The translations under genes and the position numbers were made by a program. 64,000 bases of DNA, taken from contig JACBWW010000046.1 of assembly GCA_020086605.1 (NCBI GenBank), forward strand, positions 4,632,425 to 4,696,424. Direction: 5' to 3'. Source of the DNA: Lanius collurio (taxonomy: Eukaryota > Chordata > Aves > Passeriformes > Laniidae). This document shows, piece by piece, positions 1 to 12,905 of the stretch. Below the pieces are notes generated by a model, which saw nothing but the letters and a program-made list of their open reading frames with translations, did not search any database and was not told the origin of the DNA. How positions within the stretch are numbered: position 1 is the first letter of the stretch; each line of letters opens with the position of its first letter.

Positions 1-1287
1 ACAGTTCAGTTTAGGAAGATGAAATAACATGGAGTAAAACTGAAAACAGGAGGTGCAGCAAACCCACTGGGCATTCCACATGAGCCTCCCAGGAACGGGG
101 CAGGAAGCAGCAATAGGGGACAACCAGCACTTGTCCCTTGTGGAGGGCAGCCACAGGCACTGTCCCAGTGGGAGCACAGAGACCATTCTGGAGTGCTGGA
201 GGTTGGGAAATGGCAGCAGCAGCCAGGGCTCCACATTTGCTGGAGCTGCAGAGCCTGGGGGAGATGCAAAGGTGTGAGGAAGAAAGTGTCCAGGCTGGGA
301 AAGAGCCAGATGGCAGCAGCAGGGAGCAGTTGGGAGATGGAAAACAGCCTACACAGCCCAGAGAGCTGAGGCCTTGGTCCTGTGGCTGCATGGAGGGACA
401 TCCCACAGCCCCAGGAGCCACAGAGCTGCCACAGAGATGGCGAGGAGCCTGCCCAGGGCTGGCGAGGCAGCAGCACCCAGAGTGGGCTCCATGGGTCTCC
501 TGCCTCCTGCTCCAGGCTCCTGCAGCACCTCTGGCTCCAGCAGCTGCCCTGCTCTGCTGTGCCCATCTGCTGGCATCTGGCTGTCCTTGGAAAGCCTCTT
601 TCCTTTGGAAAGAAAAGTGTTCAGCTATGAGGATTTGTGAGGAATTGGCCTTGTCTCCCAAAAATCTCAGCCATCACCTTGCAGAGCTCTGTTCACAAGA
701 CAGTGAGGATGGCCTGGAAAAGGGTATCCAGTATCCTGGGAATGGTACCAAGGAATGTCACTGTACCCCAGCCCTGGGCTGCAGGATCGGAAGTTCCCAC
801 TTCTGGTGGTTTGTGCTGATGCTTTAGCCCTGAGACAAGAAGTCTCCAATAAGGAATATTCAGGGAAATGAGCAGAAAATCCCACCTAGGTGTGAGACAG
901 CTGAAATCACATCTTAAAGCAAATTTCTCATTTCCCAAGTCACTCCTGTTACCTCCAGAAATGTGTGCAGGAGGCCCCCGTCCTGGGGGAAGAGGGGAGT
1001 GGAAGAAGAGCCAGAGGACAGGGTGGGATCAGCAGCACAGGACCCAGGCCAGGCCAGATGGCTCCGAATGCCACAGGGAGAGATCCTGCCCGGAGCCGCA
1101 CGGGCCAGCTGAGCCCAGCACTCAGCAGCACTCACTGGGGCTTTAGAGCCGGGGAAATTAATTTTTTAAGAGTCCCTCTATGATCTCTGGTCTCTGGTGT
1201 TTGGCTGAGCAGTCAGGTGGTCTCCAGCCACTTGACTCCTTGTCCAGATGGCAGGGAGAGGTGGGGAAACCAGAGCCCACTTCCAGG

Positions 1288-1398
1288 CCCTCATTCCCAG
1301 GTGTTTGCTTTGGGACCCTCACTCCCTGTGTTTTCTCTGGAACCCTCATTCCCAGGTGTTTTCCCTGGGACTCTCTCTCCCAGTGTTTGCTTTGCAAT
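1288..1398. repeat. Minisatellite, about 28-bp unit, ~4 copies
   Basis: Degenerate copies of CCCTCATTCCCAGGTGTTTT follow one another. The units begin CCCTCATTCC, CCCTCACTCC, CCCTCATTCC and CTCTCTCTCC. Confidence 0.75.
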
Positions 1399-1689
1399 CA
1401 GCAGCAGCTTTTCTGCCCATCCCACTGCTGGACTCCAGGGTTCTGGAGATGCCAGCTGGACACAGCTCATCCCGCAGCAGGAGGAGCACTCAGAGCCTTC
1501 TCCCTGTGCCCTGGTGATGTTTTGGGCTCCTCTCTCCTGCAGGGCACAGGGAGGCTCAGCCTGTTCATCCCATGATCCCAGACAGACAGCTCACTGGGAA
1601 TCAGTAGCCTCTGCTTTCCCAGCCATGGCAGGTCAGGGTGCCAGGGAAGCAACACTTCACCACTCCAAGCAATTACTTGGGATTTTATC

Positions 1690-2055
1690 ATTCAAAACTA
1701 AAACCAGAGCCTATAAATAACCAGGATCTCTGTCCTAATAGCTGCATTTCAGTGTATTTTTAATTATCATTTTATGAATGGGTGCATTAGAGGATATTTA
1801 AATACCACGTCAGCCTTGCTGGTAATGAGGCAGGATTGTTACAGGCCAGGGCTGGCCATATATTACCCCAGTATACACATATGCTTCGACATCACTTTTA
1901 AAAATTAGCTATTTCAAGCGTAAAATTATAATTGGTTTGTCTAATAAAAGGAAAAATAAATATCTATTTAACTTCATTACTGTCAAAGGCAGGAGGCTTT
2001 TCTCCATTGTCTCCTTAGGGTTTTACGGCAGAAAAGCTAATTAGCTGTAATTGGG
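1690..2055. promoter_or_regulatory. Candidate conserved non-coding element (AT-rich)
   Basis: About 365 bp of non-repetitive AT-rich DNA lies in GC-rich surroundings. It contains many homeodomain-type cores (TTAATTATC near 1,761, CTAATTAGCTGTAATTG at 2,037-2,053), a SOX-like CCATTGTC near 2,004-2,011, and CCATATATTA near 1,856. This composition is typical of vertebrate developmental enhancers. Conservation cannot be tested here. Confidence 0.4.
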
Positions 2056-2664
2056 TGGATCCAAGGCAGGGAAGGCAGGGGCAGCGGCAGCGCTGGCTGG
2101 GAATGGGGCACCAGTGCCCTTCCCGGACTGGTGTCCCAGTATCTGCAGGGATGGGGGTCCCAATGGCACCAAGGGCAGGCTCTGCCCCAGTGCCCAGCTC
2201 AGGGGTGTCTCTGGGGTGGTACCCATGCAGGGGGGCAGTGCCAGGCGCTGGTTTCCAGGGTCACCTTGGGGTGCTCGCATGGCCTTCTGTGTTTTGTTGG
2301 TTCTCCTGCCAAACAACCTTCTGTCATGCCTGGTCTGATGGACACTGGGATCCCATCTGCTGGCCAGGCCCTCCAGGCTTAGCCAGGGCTTGTTCATCCC
2401 TGTTTTGGGAGGCATTCTGCTCTATGTCCGTGGGCACGTCCCACATTTTCACCCTTAAGCACCACAGCTCAAGTGTCTCCTGACAGCAGCCACCTGCGTG
2501 ATACCAGTCAAGTCAAGACCTCACCAGTCAAGACCTCACCAGCCAGCAGAAGGGCTGTAAAGGTTCTTTTCAGAAAGTTCCTCACCCAAAGGAGAAGTTG
2601 CCCTGAAGCCCACACAGCCCCAGCTGGGGCACAGCCCCTGCCTGATTCCCCAAAACATTCTGAG

Positions 2665-2760
2665 CACCCTGGTCCAGTGGAAGGTGTCCCTGCCCATGGA
2701 GGTGCTGGAATGAGATGGTCTGTAAGGTCACTTCCAACCCAAGCCATTCTGTGATTCTGT
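2665..2760 (+). mobile_element. CR1 LINE 3' end
   Basis: The segment reads CCTGGTCCAGTGGAAGGTGT, then CCCTGCCCATGG, GGTCACTTCCAACCCAAGCC and ATTCTGTGATTCTGT. It carries the CR1 terminal octamer repeats in plus orientation. Confidence 0.9.
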
Positions 2761-5700
2761 TCCCTGTTTTTCACCCCCCTCTCCCTCCAGGATCCTCCCT
2801 CCCAGCCCCTGGGAGAGGGATGGTGCCTGTCAGGGGGCAGCGGATGTCACACACAGCCATGCCTTGTGCTGGTGTGCAAATCTCCTTTGCATACGGGATT
2901 TGACACAAGGAGAGAGAGGAGCAGGCTTGACACCCGTAGCGAATCTCCAAGCTGCCAGAAACATCTTTCTTTTTTGAATTTTTTAAAGGAAAGGGAAAAG
3001 AAGGAATGTTAATAATTGCAGGTTCACCCCTCGTGATGTGCTGGGGGGGGGGCGTCTGCGCGGGGGCATCAGCGCAGAGAACACGGTCTGGGTTTGCTTA
3101 TCAGTTCTGCTTGTTGAGTGCAATCCAGGGCTGGGAGAAACACCAACAGACAGCGTGGAAAATTAATTTTTAATGCCTTTTATTAGTGCTTAAGCCATTC
3201 TGAGAGGATGAAATAATCCCTGTTTAGGCAGAGTGCAAAGGTCTCTCAGGGCTGTCAAGGAGCTGAGTCACTCCACAGCCAAACTGATCCAAATGCATCT
3301 TCCCAGTCTGAAATCTTCAGGAGCCCAATCCCCCACACACCCCCAACTCCTGCAGCATCTTCCTACACAGCCACTCAAAATAGAGTTTTCCTCCCATGGA
3401 AGGAGCAAAGAGCTTTGTGTCTCCCTTTCCACCCTCTGTCACTGTGTGTCACCACTGTCACCAGTGTGGGGACCAGCACTGGCAGCAGGTGATGCAGATC
3501 CTGCCCCGAGCGAGGCAATGCCCTCGAGTGATCCTTGCAGGGGGGAGGGACTGGATCTTCCTCACAATGGGCATTGGCTCCTCCATCCTTTGTGGCACTG
3601 AGAGCCGAGCAGAAGGGCCAGAGCCATCCCTGGGCCATGGCTCCTCTGCCCTGCAGAGCTCCTGAGGCAGCTGGACAAGACTGGAAACTGCTGCCATACA
3701 TCCCCAGGAGCCCCAGCTGCCCCAGGCTGGGACAGACAGTGGCAGGGAGGGGACCCCACCCCTGTCCAACACTGCCAGCACAGTCACTGCTGTAGGGCAG
3801 ACTACAGGTCAGGATGGTGCTGGAGAACCAAAGCTTTCCATTGCTCCTCCTTTCCCCAGGTCATGGCAAGAGCCTCTTAATGAGGATGGAAAACAAATTC
3901 ACCAAGGCTGGAGGACAGGAAGGGCTGGAAGGGGATCAGGATCCAGCACTGGGCAGCCTGGGGCTGTTAGAAATAGATTTGTTTGCCTGGGGCTGGTGCT
4001 CACAGAGCAACACAGTCACCACCCCCAAGTGATGCCACCTGGCCCCACAGTCATCACCCCTCCTCGCAGGTACCCACCAGGGCCAGCTCTGAGGGGCCGT
4101 GCCTGGCTGTCCCAGGCAGAGCCAGCAGCCATGGCCGGGCACATGGAGCATCCCCTGCCAGGGTCCGTGTCCCTGGCACTGCCAGCACACAGCTGGGCTG
4201 ATGATCCCTGCACACAGCCTGCCCGAGGCTCCATTTCCACAGGAACACTTCAGCCCATCCCCAGGAGGAGCAGGAAACTGGGATTCTTTCCACATTAAAA
4301 ATTATTGTATCAGTTCAGTGAGGAATTAACACACCTCACACATGAGGGTTGAGGGCTGCCCTGGAATCAGAGCTGTGGCCCTGCAGGAAGGACAGCAAGA
4401 ACTGAGAGAATTAAAATCTGTATCATAACACACAGTCACGACAGAGGCGAGTTAGACCCATGCAGATGACCCCTTTTTGTTCCTGCAGTGTATTCCCTGC
4501 TGCCATCTACTTGCCTTTCAGTGCATGTATTAAGCACTAATAATACATTCTCTGCCCACTTCTAATGAATTTTATCTCTGTGTGCTCATGTACGAGTGGA
4601 TATTGCACACACAGACGTGCATCCTGACACAACCTGCAGGTGTGGGTACACCACACACCTGCCCCAGCACCTGAGAGATCACCCACATCCCTGGGGGCAC
4701 CCCAGGCTGAGAGCAGGGTGAGAGCCCAGTGTGCACTGCCCACCTGCCCCAGCATCTCCCAGGCTCGGACACTCATTCCAGGGTGCCAGAGAAGGCAGAG
4801 GTCTCTCCCCAGGAGGAAGGAAGCTCCAAAGAGCCTCTTCACATGATGAATTTTAACATTTCTCTCCACGTCCAGCCCGAGCACAAATCCCTTCAAAGGC
4901 TCGGCCCAGCAGAGCAGAACTAATTTGAAATGTCACCGAGGTCAAGCCCGGCTTCCCCAGCCATTAACCTGCCTCTCAACTCCACACTCTTATTTATTTA
5001 CATAGAAGCATATTTATTTAAGCCCCCAATCCCAGCTTCAGGCGGGGATGGGGTTGGGAAGGGAGGAAATTCCCAGCCTGCAGGGCCTTGAGCTGCTGCT
5101 GCTGGGGGACTCCCAAGGACTCTGTGTTCAGAGCACGACATGCAGCATGAGAAGGGGGCTCTGCAGAGTTGGTTGTTCCAGCCCAGCTTTTCTGGTTGTG
5201 CTTTATTCGATCCAGCCCTGCCCAGACATAGAAAGCCCAGCATTGCCTCTCCAGGCAGATCTTCCACAGGCACAAACCAGGGTAACTGCTCCAGGACACG
5301 GATTCACGGCAGCTCTGCATTCCCTGTCTTTTAATCTTTGCTTTTGTTCCCAAGCAGATGAGAGCGTAGGGACTTTGGGAATGCTTCTGCAGGTGCACTT
5401 GCTGCAGAAATTTGATCTTATTCCTGTTTTATTTCTGGCTTCTCAGCCACCATGACGGACCAGGAAACCTGGAGAGCATCTGGATCCAAACTCCACCAGA
5501 CCCCACCTGTACTCTGTCCCTGTCCCCTCCCCACTGTCCTCAGCATTGCTGCAGCTTTGTGCTACCTGTGGATAAAGCCAGAGTTCCTTTGTCCCTGCTG
5601 TGCATTGTGCTGCCCCTCAACGCCCTCATGACGGTCCCCCTCATGTCCTGCTTCCCCCCTGCACCAGTCCCACTGGCACAGGTGAGCCAGCCCAAGCAGC

Positions 5701-8499
5701 TGGGCACAGGACACACCAGCACTGCCAGGACAGGCACCAGCACAGGCACTTCCATGGGGGAAGGACAGCCCAAGAGCACCAAGATCTTCCTAAATGCTTT
5801 TCCACTGGGATGTGCTAATTAGGGGATTAAAACCTCCTGCTGAGACATGCCTGGGACCAGCTGGGACTGCTTATGTGTGAGTGGGTGCAGAGTGGGTGTC
5901 TGGGAGACCCAGATGGATGCTGGGGCTGCCAGGGAGGAGGAAGGCTGGGATGGGGATGGTCTGGCTGAGCCAGCCTGGGCAGGGCTGGAGCATCCCTGAC
6001 ACAGAGCTGTGTCACAGCAGCACTGCTTCCCTGCCTCGTGCCCAGCAGGTGCTTTGCAGGGAAAGCAGAGGAGGTTGGCTGCTCTCCACGGATTCCTGTG
6101 GGCTCATATCTCCTGGGTCCTCAGGGTCTGGGCAGGCTGGACCAGCATATCACCAAAGGGCCTGTCCCTGCCTCCTCCCTGCTGGGCAGCAGCTCGTGTG
6201 CCTTGTGAACACAGTCTGACCTTTCTTTTTTTTAAATTCCTGTTCTCATTGCTTCCTTGCATGTTCAATTCGAGGCTGTGGAGTTGGCTAGCCTGTGGTT
6301 TAAAAAAAAAATATTTTGAAAGCCCTGGCAGGGAATTAAAGGAGTTTGGAGTAACTTGAAATTAGCAGGACGATGTGAGACAGATGTTGTGAAGGCGGGA
6401 AGAGGCGCTCACTTGCTGTGTCTCCTCTCTGCTGTTGTTTAAAAGACCTTAATTTGATGGGTTTTTTTCTTAAAAGGAGGCACCTCTAGGTCAGGATAAC
6501 GAAATCTCATTGTCCTCTTATGATATTCCAGCACCTTCCTCTCTTGCTTTCTTCCTCTTCTGGCGTGTCTGGCTCCCAACCCGCGGGGCCAGCAGGCATG
6601 GATCTGACTCCTGCAGCCTGAGCTGACTCCAGGGTGCTTGGGTAGGCCATGAAAGGCGGTAAAAGCAGTGGAAGGTGGGGTAGTTCCTCCAGTTTCTAAG
6701 CTGGTCTCTGGTGTGGTCTGAGGGAGGGCAGGTGAAGGAGCCTCCTCGGGGTGTGGATGCTCCGTGTCCTGCAGCAGCAGCAGCCTCGGGAGGTTCCTTC
6801 CCTGCAGGATGTGCTGGCTGCACAGAGCATCTGCCTCTCCACAGCTGCAGCAGTCCCCCTTTCAGGGGTGCCCCGCCACCATCACCTGGCTCCAGAGGAG
6901 CAGACCTGTAACAACAAGAGGAGAGGCTTTTAGCGAGGTTAATTTGCAGCTACCCCTCCTCAATAAGGCTGAGATGGGGCAGGGAGAGGAGCCTGGAGCT
7001 GCTGTCACAGCAGGGAGAGGGATCCCACACCCACAGGAACAAAAGGCAAGATAGAGGATTTGAGGAAAAAGCCTCTTGCCAGCAAAGCTTTCAGTGGGTG
7101 AGGGTACAGAGCACCCTTCCCAGAGGCTGTGGCTCTGCTGCCAGAGCCAGGGGCAGGGCTGGAAACAGTCCCATGCTGGGCCGGAGCAGGGATCTTCTGC
7201 TGCAAACCAGTGTCCTGCTCTGCCTCCTCCTCACTTTAAACTTCCCTGTTATTTGGGAGCTGCAATCCTGAGCCCCACCACAGCCCGACAGTGCCATGAG
7301 GTGGGCTCAGAAGGGAGCCCCAGCTCCCAGCCATCCGGGGGGACCTGGCCAGGGAAATTCATGGGTTTGGACACTGTAAATGGCTGTGAGGTCTACCCCC
7401 CCTTCAGCTCTCCTCTTGCATAAGTGCCCACGTGTGGCAGGCCAGCTCTGGGGTACAGAATTCGTGCAGGAGGCAGTGTGTCCCTGGGCATTTTGCCCAC
7501 TGCTTCATAACATGAATGTTCCAGCAGTCCAGGGAGGTTGCACCTTGGAAATCCTCCACCAGCTGTGTGCAAACCCAGCCTGACATCATTCTTGGGACAG
7601 CTGGGTGCAGGCTGCCTCTGCTTCAGCCCTTCCAGCTGCTTGGGGGCACAATTTCCTGAGGGGAGAGAGCATCTACGTCCTCCCTGTTATGGGGAGCCAG
7701 GCAGGTGAGGGGCACAGAGCTGATCCTCGGTGCTGTAACACCTCTCTGGATACTCCAGTGCCACTGCTCTGTTGATGCTGTGTGTAATGGAGCACCCAGG
7801 GGCTGGGCTGACTCCAGGATCACAGGCTGGAGGTGGGCAGGAGCTAATCCGGAAAAGGAAGTACCTGCCAGCCCCCCTAGTGCTCCCAGAAGTTAACGAG
7901 TGTCAGCGGCTGAGATCTTGCAGTCAATTCCACTCCCTATCACTGTGCCAGATGTCCCCGCTGCTGGGATGTGTTAGCCCCCAGTGACATCCCCACTTCC
8001 ACCCCTGATGCCAGAGGAGATTGCTGGATGGCAGCACTGTGTGGCTCAGGGCAGGGCTGGGGACGGAGGTGATGCTCCTGGATGCCTGGCCCTGGGAAGG
8101 TTTCCATCTGAGGTACAATGACCTACAAAAACCCTTCCCTCTCCCTCCACCAAATCAAATCCCTCTGTGGTTGGGAGAAAACACATCAAGCTCTCAGGGA
8201 AGGTGGATGTGGGAAGGAGCACTGTGGGGAACACCGTGAGCTGAGGCTGGTGACTGAAAAACAGAGATCAACCAATTCCTCCCCTTGGGTGCAGGCTGGG
8301 GTCCAGAGCCCTGATGTGGCAGAGGGATCCCCAAACCCAGCCCCTGCCCAGGCACCATCAAGGTGGAGCAGGGTGAGCATCCAGTGCCAGGTGGGATGCT
8401 CCTGCTTGGAGAAGGAGCTGCTGGGGCAGGTGGGCAGGAAGGACTTTGCTGACCATGCTGAAGGCTCTGGAAATCTTCCCTTGTGGAAGAAGCACCAAG
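2761..8499. other. Intergenic, no gene recognised
   Basis: Mostly GC-rich sequence with chance frames. It holds a poly-G run at about 3,042-3,051, an AT-rich island at 3,080-3,225, and smaller AT-rich stretches at about 4,280-4,330, 4,480-4,590 and 4,920-5,040 (the last containing TTATTTATTTACATAG). Another lies at about 6,220-6,520 (A9 run near 6,302). I see no exon or clear repeat tail. Confidence 0.65.
3080..3225. promoter_or_regulatory. Candidate conserved non-coding element
   Basis: A complex AT-rich segment contains GCTTATCAG (GATA-type), a GAAAATTAATTTTTAATGCC block and TTTTATTAGTGCTTAAG. It lies just after a G-rich, CpG-bearing run. Confidence 0.3.
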
Positions 8500-8580
8500 A
8501 GATGGTTAACAGGAACCAGGTTAGTCTGGACTCGACAATCTCATAGGTCTTTTCCAGCCCAAATGATTCTCTGATTGAAT
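8500..8580 (+). mobile_element. CR1-like 3' end fragment
   Basis: The segment reads CTCGACAATCTCATAGGTCT, then TTTCCAGCCCAAATGATTCT, then CTGATTG. This matches the CR1 variant tail of the 'AGGTCTTTTCCAACCTAAAT..GATTCT' type. Confidence 0.7.
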
Positions 8581-9865
8581 GTGAAGGAAAGGCACGTCCC
8601 TACGTTTGCTCTTTATTTTCCATCACTAAAGCCCTGGGATGGATTTTGGCTGCTCAGCATCCGTTATTGCTTTGCCAGCCTGGAGGTGGGGCCCACAGAC
8701 ACGTGATGAAAGCGACGTGTCATGTTCAGCTCCTGTCACCGGCTGTCACACACGGACCCAGCGGGCAAATCCCTGCAAGTCTCCGTAAGGCACGGAAGGG
8801 TCGTTTTCTCCCCTCGCTTCTTGGCAGCGGGGCAAGGAGCAGCACAGTAAGGACTGGCACAGGAAGGGACAAGCCCGGCCAGCACGGCCAAGGCCATCGG
8901 GGGGAGGGACAGGACGTGGAGGCAGACGCGACACGAGAGGAGACGTGAGACATCGCCCTCGGGCTGTGGGGCTGCGGTGCGAGACAGCCGCGCTGTGCCA
9001 GACACCCGCTGCGGCTGCTTGCGGGGCAGGTGACACTTGTGTCCTCGATCTGAGAGGGAAAGAGCCATGAAGCGGCTCCTGGAGCCCTGCTGTGCCCGTG
9101 AGGGGCTGCTCAGGGGAGCACCACAGTGCCCGGGTGCTGCAGGTGGGGTGGGCAGGGGAGAGGGGACAAAAGGGGGCTCATGGGGAGGTGGGGACTCTGA
9201 ACAGTGCCTTAAATCACCTCGTGTTACTCACAGTGCAGGTGGCCCCAGATGCAAATACCAGCCCATGAATTCAGCTTTATTTGTGATTTGGAAAAGTAAA
9301 ATCCTTGTCTCTGCAGCCAGAGATCCCAGAGGTAGCAGGAGTGTTGACTTTGCTCCCAACGGGAACGAGCTGCTGTCCAGATAACTCCAGAAATAACAGT
9401 GGCAGATGATCCTGACCACTCCCAGGAGATCAGTGCAGGTTCTCACTTTTCCCTACGTGCTTGTCCCTCTCTGTCCAGGCCAGGCACAGGAGGTGACAGG
9501 AGCGGTTGTGGTGGCTGTGGTGGCAGAAGGTGCCCGGCTCCAAGGCTGCTGTGGGTGATGCTTTCACCATCCTTGCTGTCTACTGCCTGAATCCCCCGGC
9601 TCTGTTCAGCTCTTACCATTCCTCCTTCCCAGGAAGAGCAGGTCAGGCTGTTCCCAGTCTTGCATCTCCACTATTCCATGGAGAGAGGGAGCGGGCCAGG
9701 GAGCTGCTGTTGTGGGCAGGCTGCAGCAGCTGGAGGCGTTCTGCTCCTCCTGCTCTGCCCGCGGGGCCCTGCTCCTCGTGTGAGCATTTGTACTGCCTGA
9801 AAGGTGCCTCAGGGCTGCTCTGCTCCCACGTCTCGCTGTGGTCTGGTTGAGGGGTAGTAGTGAGG
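8581..9865. other. Intergenic with CpG-rich patch
   Basis: The segment contains a CpG-rich patch (8,700-9,070) and then GC-rich unique sequence up to a 22-bp minisatellite. An AT-richer stretch lies at about 9,260-9,310. No exon was recognised. Confidence 0.6.
8700..9070. promoter_or_regulatory. CpG-rich patch, possible regulatory island
   Basis: CpG dinucleotides are noticeably denser than in the flanks (CACGTGATGAAAGCGACGTG, GGACGTGGAGGCAGACGCG, GCTGCGGTGCGAGACAGCCG). It carries an E-box CACGTG at its left edge. There is no linked exon, so it could be an unannotated promoter, an enhancer or a chance GC patch. Confidence 0.3.
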
Positions 9866-10063
9866 TTCAGGTCTGATAGCAGTGGGGTTCAGGTCTGATA
9901 GCAGTGGGGCTCAGGTCTGATAGCAGTGGGGTTCAGGTCTGATAGCAGTGGGGCTCAGGTCTGATAGCAGTGGGGCTCAGGTCTGATAGCAGTGGGGTTC
10001 AGGTCTGATAGCAGTGGGGTTCAGGTCTGATAGCAGTGAGGTTCAGGTCTGATAGCAGTGAGG
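9866..10063. repeat. 22-bp minisatellite, 9 near-identical copies
   Basis: The unit is TTCAGGTCTGATAGCAGTGG plus GG, repeated from 9,866 at exact 22-bp steps. The only variation is TTC/CTC at the start and GGGG/GAGG at the end. A partial tenth unit follows. High identity suggests recent expansion and probable length polymorphism. Confidence 0.95.
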
Positions 10064-12765
10064 TTCCTTGCACACTCTGGGTGCAGAGGGGCCCATCCCA
10101 GGGGGTCCTGCAGCCACCCCCCCACCCAGTTTGTGTGGTAGGAGAGGCTCCTCTCCTTACGAGCACCTGCAGAGCAGCTCTGCAGAGCTTAGATGACTCC
10201 CAGTGCCCCTCGACCAGCTCTGGAGGGCCTGGAGCCACCTGCTCCTACTCATGAGTGGTTCCATGGAAAGGCAGCTCAGAGCATTTTTCTGCAGCCCCAG
10301 GGCACTCGTCACTGGCCATGATGGCATCTTGGGTTCTGCAGGATCCTGTGAAGCCCAACAGTCCCTGTCAGCTTTAAGGGTTCCTGAGCCCTTCCCATGC
10401 CTCAGGGAGCCCAGGCTGGGACAGGAGGAAGGGCCAGTGGATGTAAATTATTGGGAGCTCTGCTGGCTCTGTTCTGTGGCACAGAAACCCCTTGGCTTCC
10501 CCCAGCCATGGATGAGCAGCAGCCCCCCCAGCACTGGTTCTGCTCTGGGCCCATGCTGGGAGAGAAGGAAAGTCTGGGAGGTGTCTGTGCAGAAAAATCT
10601 CCATGTCTATGTGCAAGCTGATATATAGATCCAAATATGTGTGTTCATAAAAATGTTCTGCAGAAGCCAATACTGGATCCAGCACAACCTGCAAGTGTTA
10701 ATCATAATAAATGGGAAAGGGACATAAATCGAAATAAGTGGGAAATGGCTGTTAATAAAGAGGTGCTGTGGTGCTGGTGGGATGAGAGGTGGTGAGCAGG
10801 GCTCCATTCTCCAGCCCCCTCCTCCATCCTTTCCTGAGCTCGCAGCTCCCCAGGGCTCCCCCACTGCTGCTTCTGCAGCTCTTGCAAGGCCCTCATTCCC
10901 CAGTCCACCCCAGACCCTGCCCCAGGGTGGGTGGATGCACCCCCAGCCTTCTCTAGGACAGGGCAGTGAGGGGAAGTGGGGCCAAGTGCTGCCAGAGAGG
11001 GCTGGAGCACCTCAGTGACTGCCCCAGCTCTCCAGGGACCCTTCTCTTGTGAGCTACAGCCATCAGCCCATGGCTCCTAAAGACTCTCCAGGAACTTGGT
11101 GAGGTTCACTCGGCTGGAATTCCCTTGGCTGTCAGGCACCGTGGCCCCAGTGCCAGGGGTCTGTGCCTCATCCCTCTGGTTAAATGCTGGGAGGGCTTGT
11201 GCTGTTTCCTGCTCAACCCACAGTGAGATGGGGAGGTAATCTGAGCCTTGAGTCCTGGCCATGCCATGGAGAGAGGGGGCCTGGGGACAGACACCCCATT
11301 CCTCTGGTAGGGAGTCATTTTTGGACTTCCCCCATTCCCTGCTAATGCAGCACAACCAGTGCCTTTCCTTTTTTCCCGTTTCAGGTCCATAAAACAGGTG
11401 CTGATGGAATTATTTGACAGGCTGGAGGCAGCAACCCGGAGCTGGCTGGGTGGCCCCATGATGCTGGGCTGTCCTGCTGTGTGTCCCCCCTGGCCCCACA
11501 ATGCCAGACTGTCCTGCCCCATGACCCTCACAGCTCACACAGCCCTGGAGCTCCCCTGTTGTGGAGCCCAAGGAATGGGTGCCTTGCTCTGCGATGGAGG
11601 AACGTGTGATTTTATCACCCTTCACAGCATTTTGCCCTGGCAGCTTGTCACCAGCCAGACTGTTAAAATTCCCTGGAAAGATGAGGGTTCGTGACACATT
11701 ATTGTTTATAGGATGGTGCTTTAACCCCAGGGCCACCCCAGCCCCACTCAGTCGCTCACTCGTGTCCAGGCTGTCCTCAGGCTGTGCCACGTCCTTCTGC
11801 TTGGGAAAGGGACGAGGAGGGGGATGGGGCCAGGGAAAGAGAACTTTTGACCACTTGTGCCACAACTCACTGGTGCCAAGTGCCAGCAGGAGCTCTGTGT
11901 CTGTCCTACCCCTTGCCCAGACTTTTTGGAGGAGCAAGAACAGGGCATGGAGGGTGGGAGCTGCAGGGATTGCAGTGCCTTTTCCTGGCTCTTCTCTTAC
12001 ATCCCCTCCCACCACCAAGGAGGGGCAGCAACAAGGAGGCTCTGTGGAATGGCATCAGAAGGGGAGGGGAACCCTTGGAGATGTTGAAGCAAGTCAGGAA
12101 TTAGGATGCACTTGAGGAAATCCAGCGTGTCGCTTCGTATATTTGACCACACCAATTCCCAATAAAAGAAAACCCGAGCTCATTACACAAAAACATCAAG
12201 CCAGCCAAGATAATTATCTCTAATTAGTGCTAATTTAAAAGCGAGGTCTGTTCTAGAGCTGAATTGTTGCATATTTCATTAGTTCATTAGATGCTGAGCA
12301 GACAATGCAGATAAGAGGATCAGTTCACTGGGATGATATAAATTTAATCCTCCCTTCACTGCAAAGAGCTTGGGGGTCCGTGTTCACAGCACACACCGTG
12401 TGCTGGGCCACCGAGCCCAGACAGCCCCCCCGGATCACTCTGTGCTTCATCCTCTGGGGAGGGCTCGTGGAACGCTGCATTAACTGCAGAAATTAAAAAG
12501 AGAGAGAGAAACAAGCAGTTTGTCAGTCAATGTTGTCTTCTCACTGTCTCCACAAATACCAGCCAAATAATTCTGGGTCTCCTTTGGTGTCTGAATGGGG
12601 AGGAAAAATGTTGGGCCCTTCAGATTCCCCCTTGGGAAAAGCAGAAGCCTCCAAAGTGAGGAGCAGGTTGCAGTGAGGCTGTGTCTTGGGCTGACCCATC
12701 CTCCCACAGGCAGCAGAGAGGGCAGTGATATCCCAGGGTGAAGTATGCCTTCAGTGAACTGTCAC
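10064..12765. other. Intergenic, no gene recognised
   Basis: GC-rich chance frames, an AT-rich patch at about 10,620-10,770, and a strong candidate enhancer at 12,130-12,360. No coding exon or repeat tail was recognised. Confidence 0.65.
12130..12360. promoter_or_regulatory. Candidate conserved non-coding element
   Basis: AT-rich unique sequence contains GATAATTATCTCTAATTAGT, CTAATTTAAAAGC, a TTTCATTAGTTCATTAGATG pair of homeodomain-like sites and AGATAAGAGG (GATA). Such clustering fits a developmental enhancer. Confidence 0.4.
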
Positions 12766-12905
12766 CCCCTTTTCCATCTCTCCTCCATCCCCTTTTCTCT
12801 GTTCTCCACACCCTTTTCCATCTCTTCTTCACTCCTTTTCCGCCTCTTCTCTGTCTCCTTTTCCGTTTCTTCTCCATCCCCTCTCCTCTCTCCTCCATCC
12901 CACAG
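12766..12905. repeat. Polypyrimidine minisatellite
   Basis: A pyrimidine-rich run has recurring CCCTTTTCCATCTCTTCTTC / TCCTTTTCCGCCTCTTCTC-type units. It is a degenerate tandem array and is potentially triplex-forming. The opposite strand gives a spurious Arg/Glu/Lys-rich frame. Confidence 0.8.

Larger units (their letters stand above)
1..2664. other. Intergenic, no gene recognised
   Basis: GC-rich sequence with chance frames on both strands. It holds a 28-bp tandem repeat (1,288-1,398) and an AT-rich candidate enhancer (1,690-2,055). Short direct repeats of a CAAGACCTCACCAGT type occur at about 2,508-2,545. I see no exon. Confidence 0.7.
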
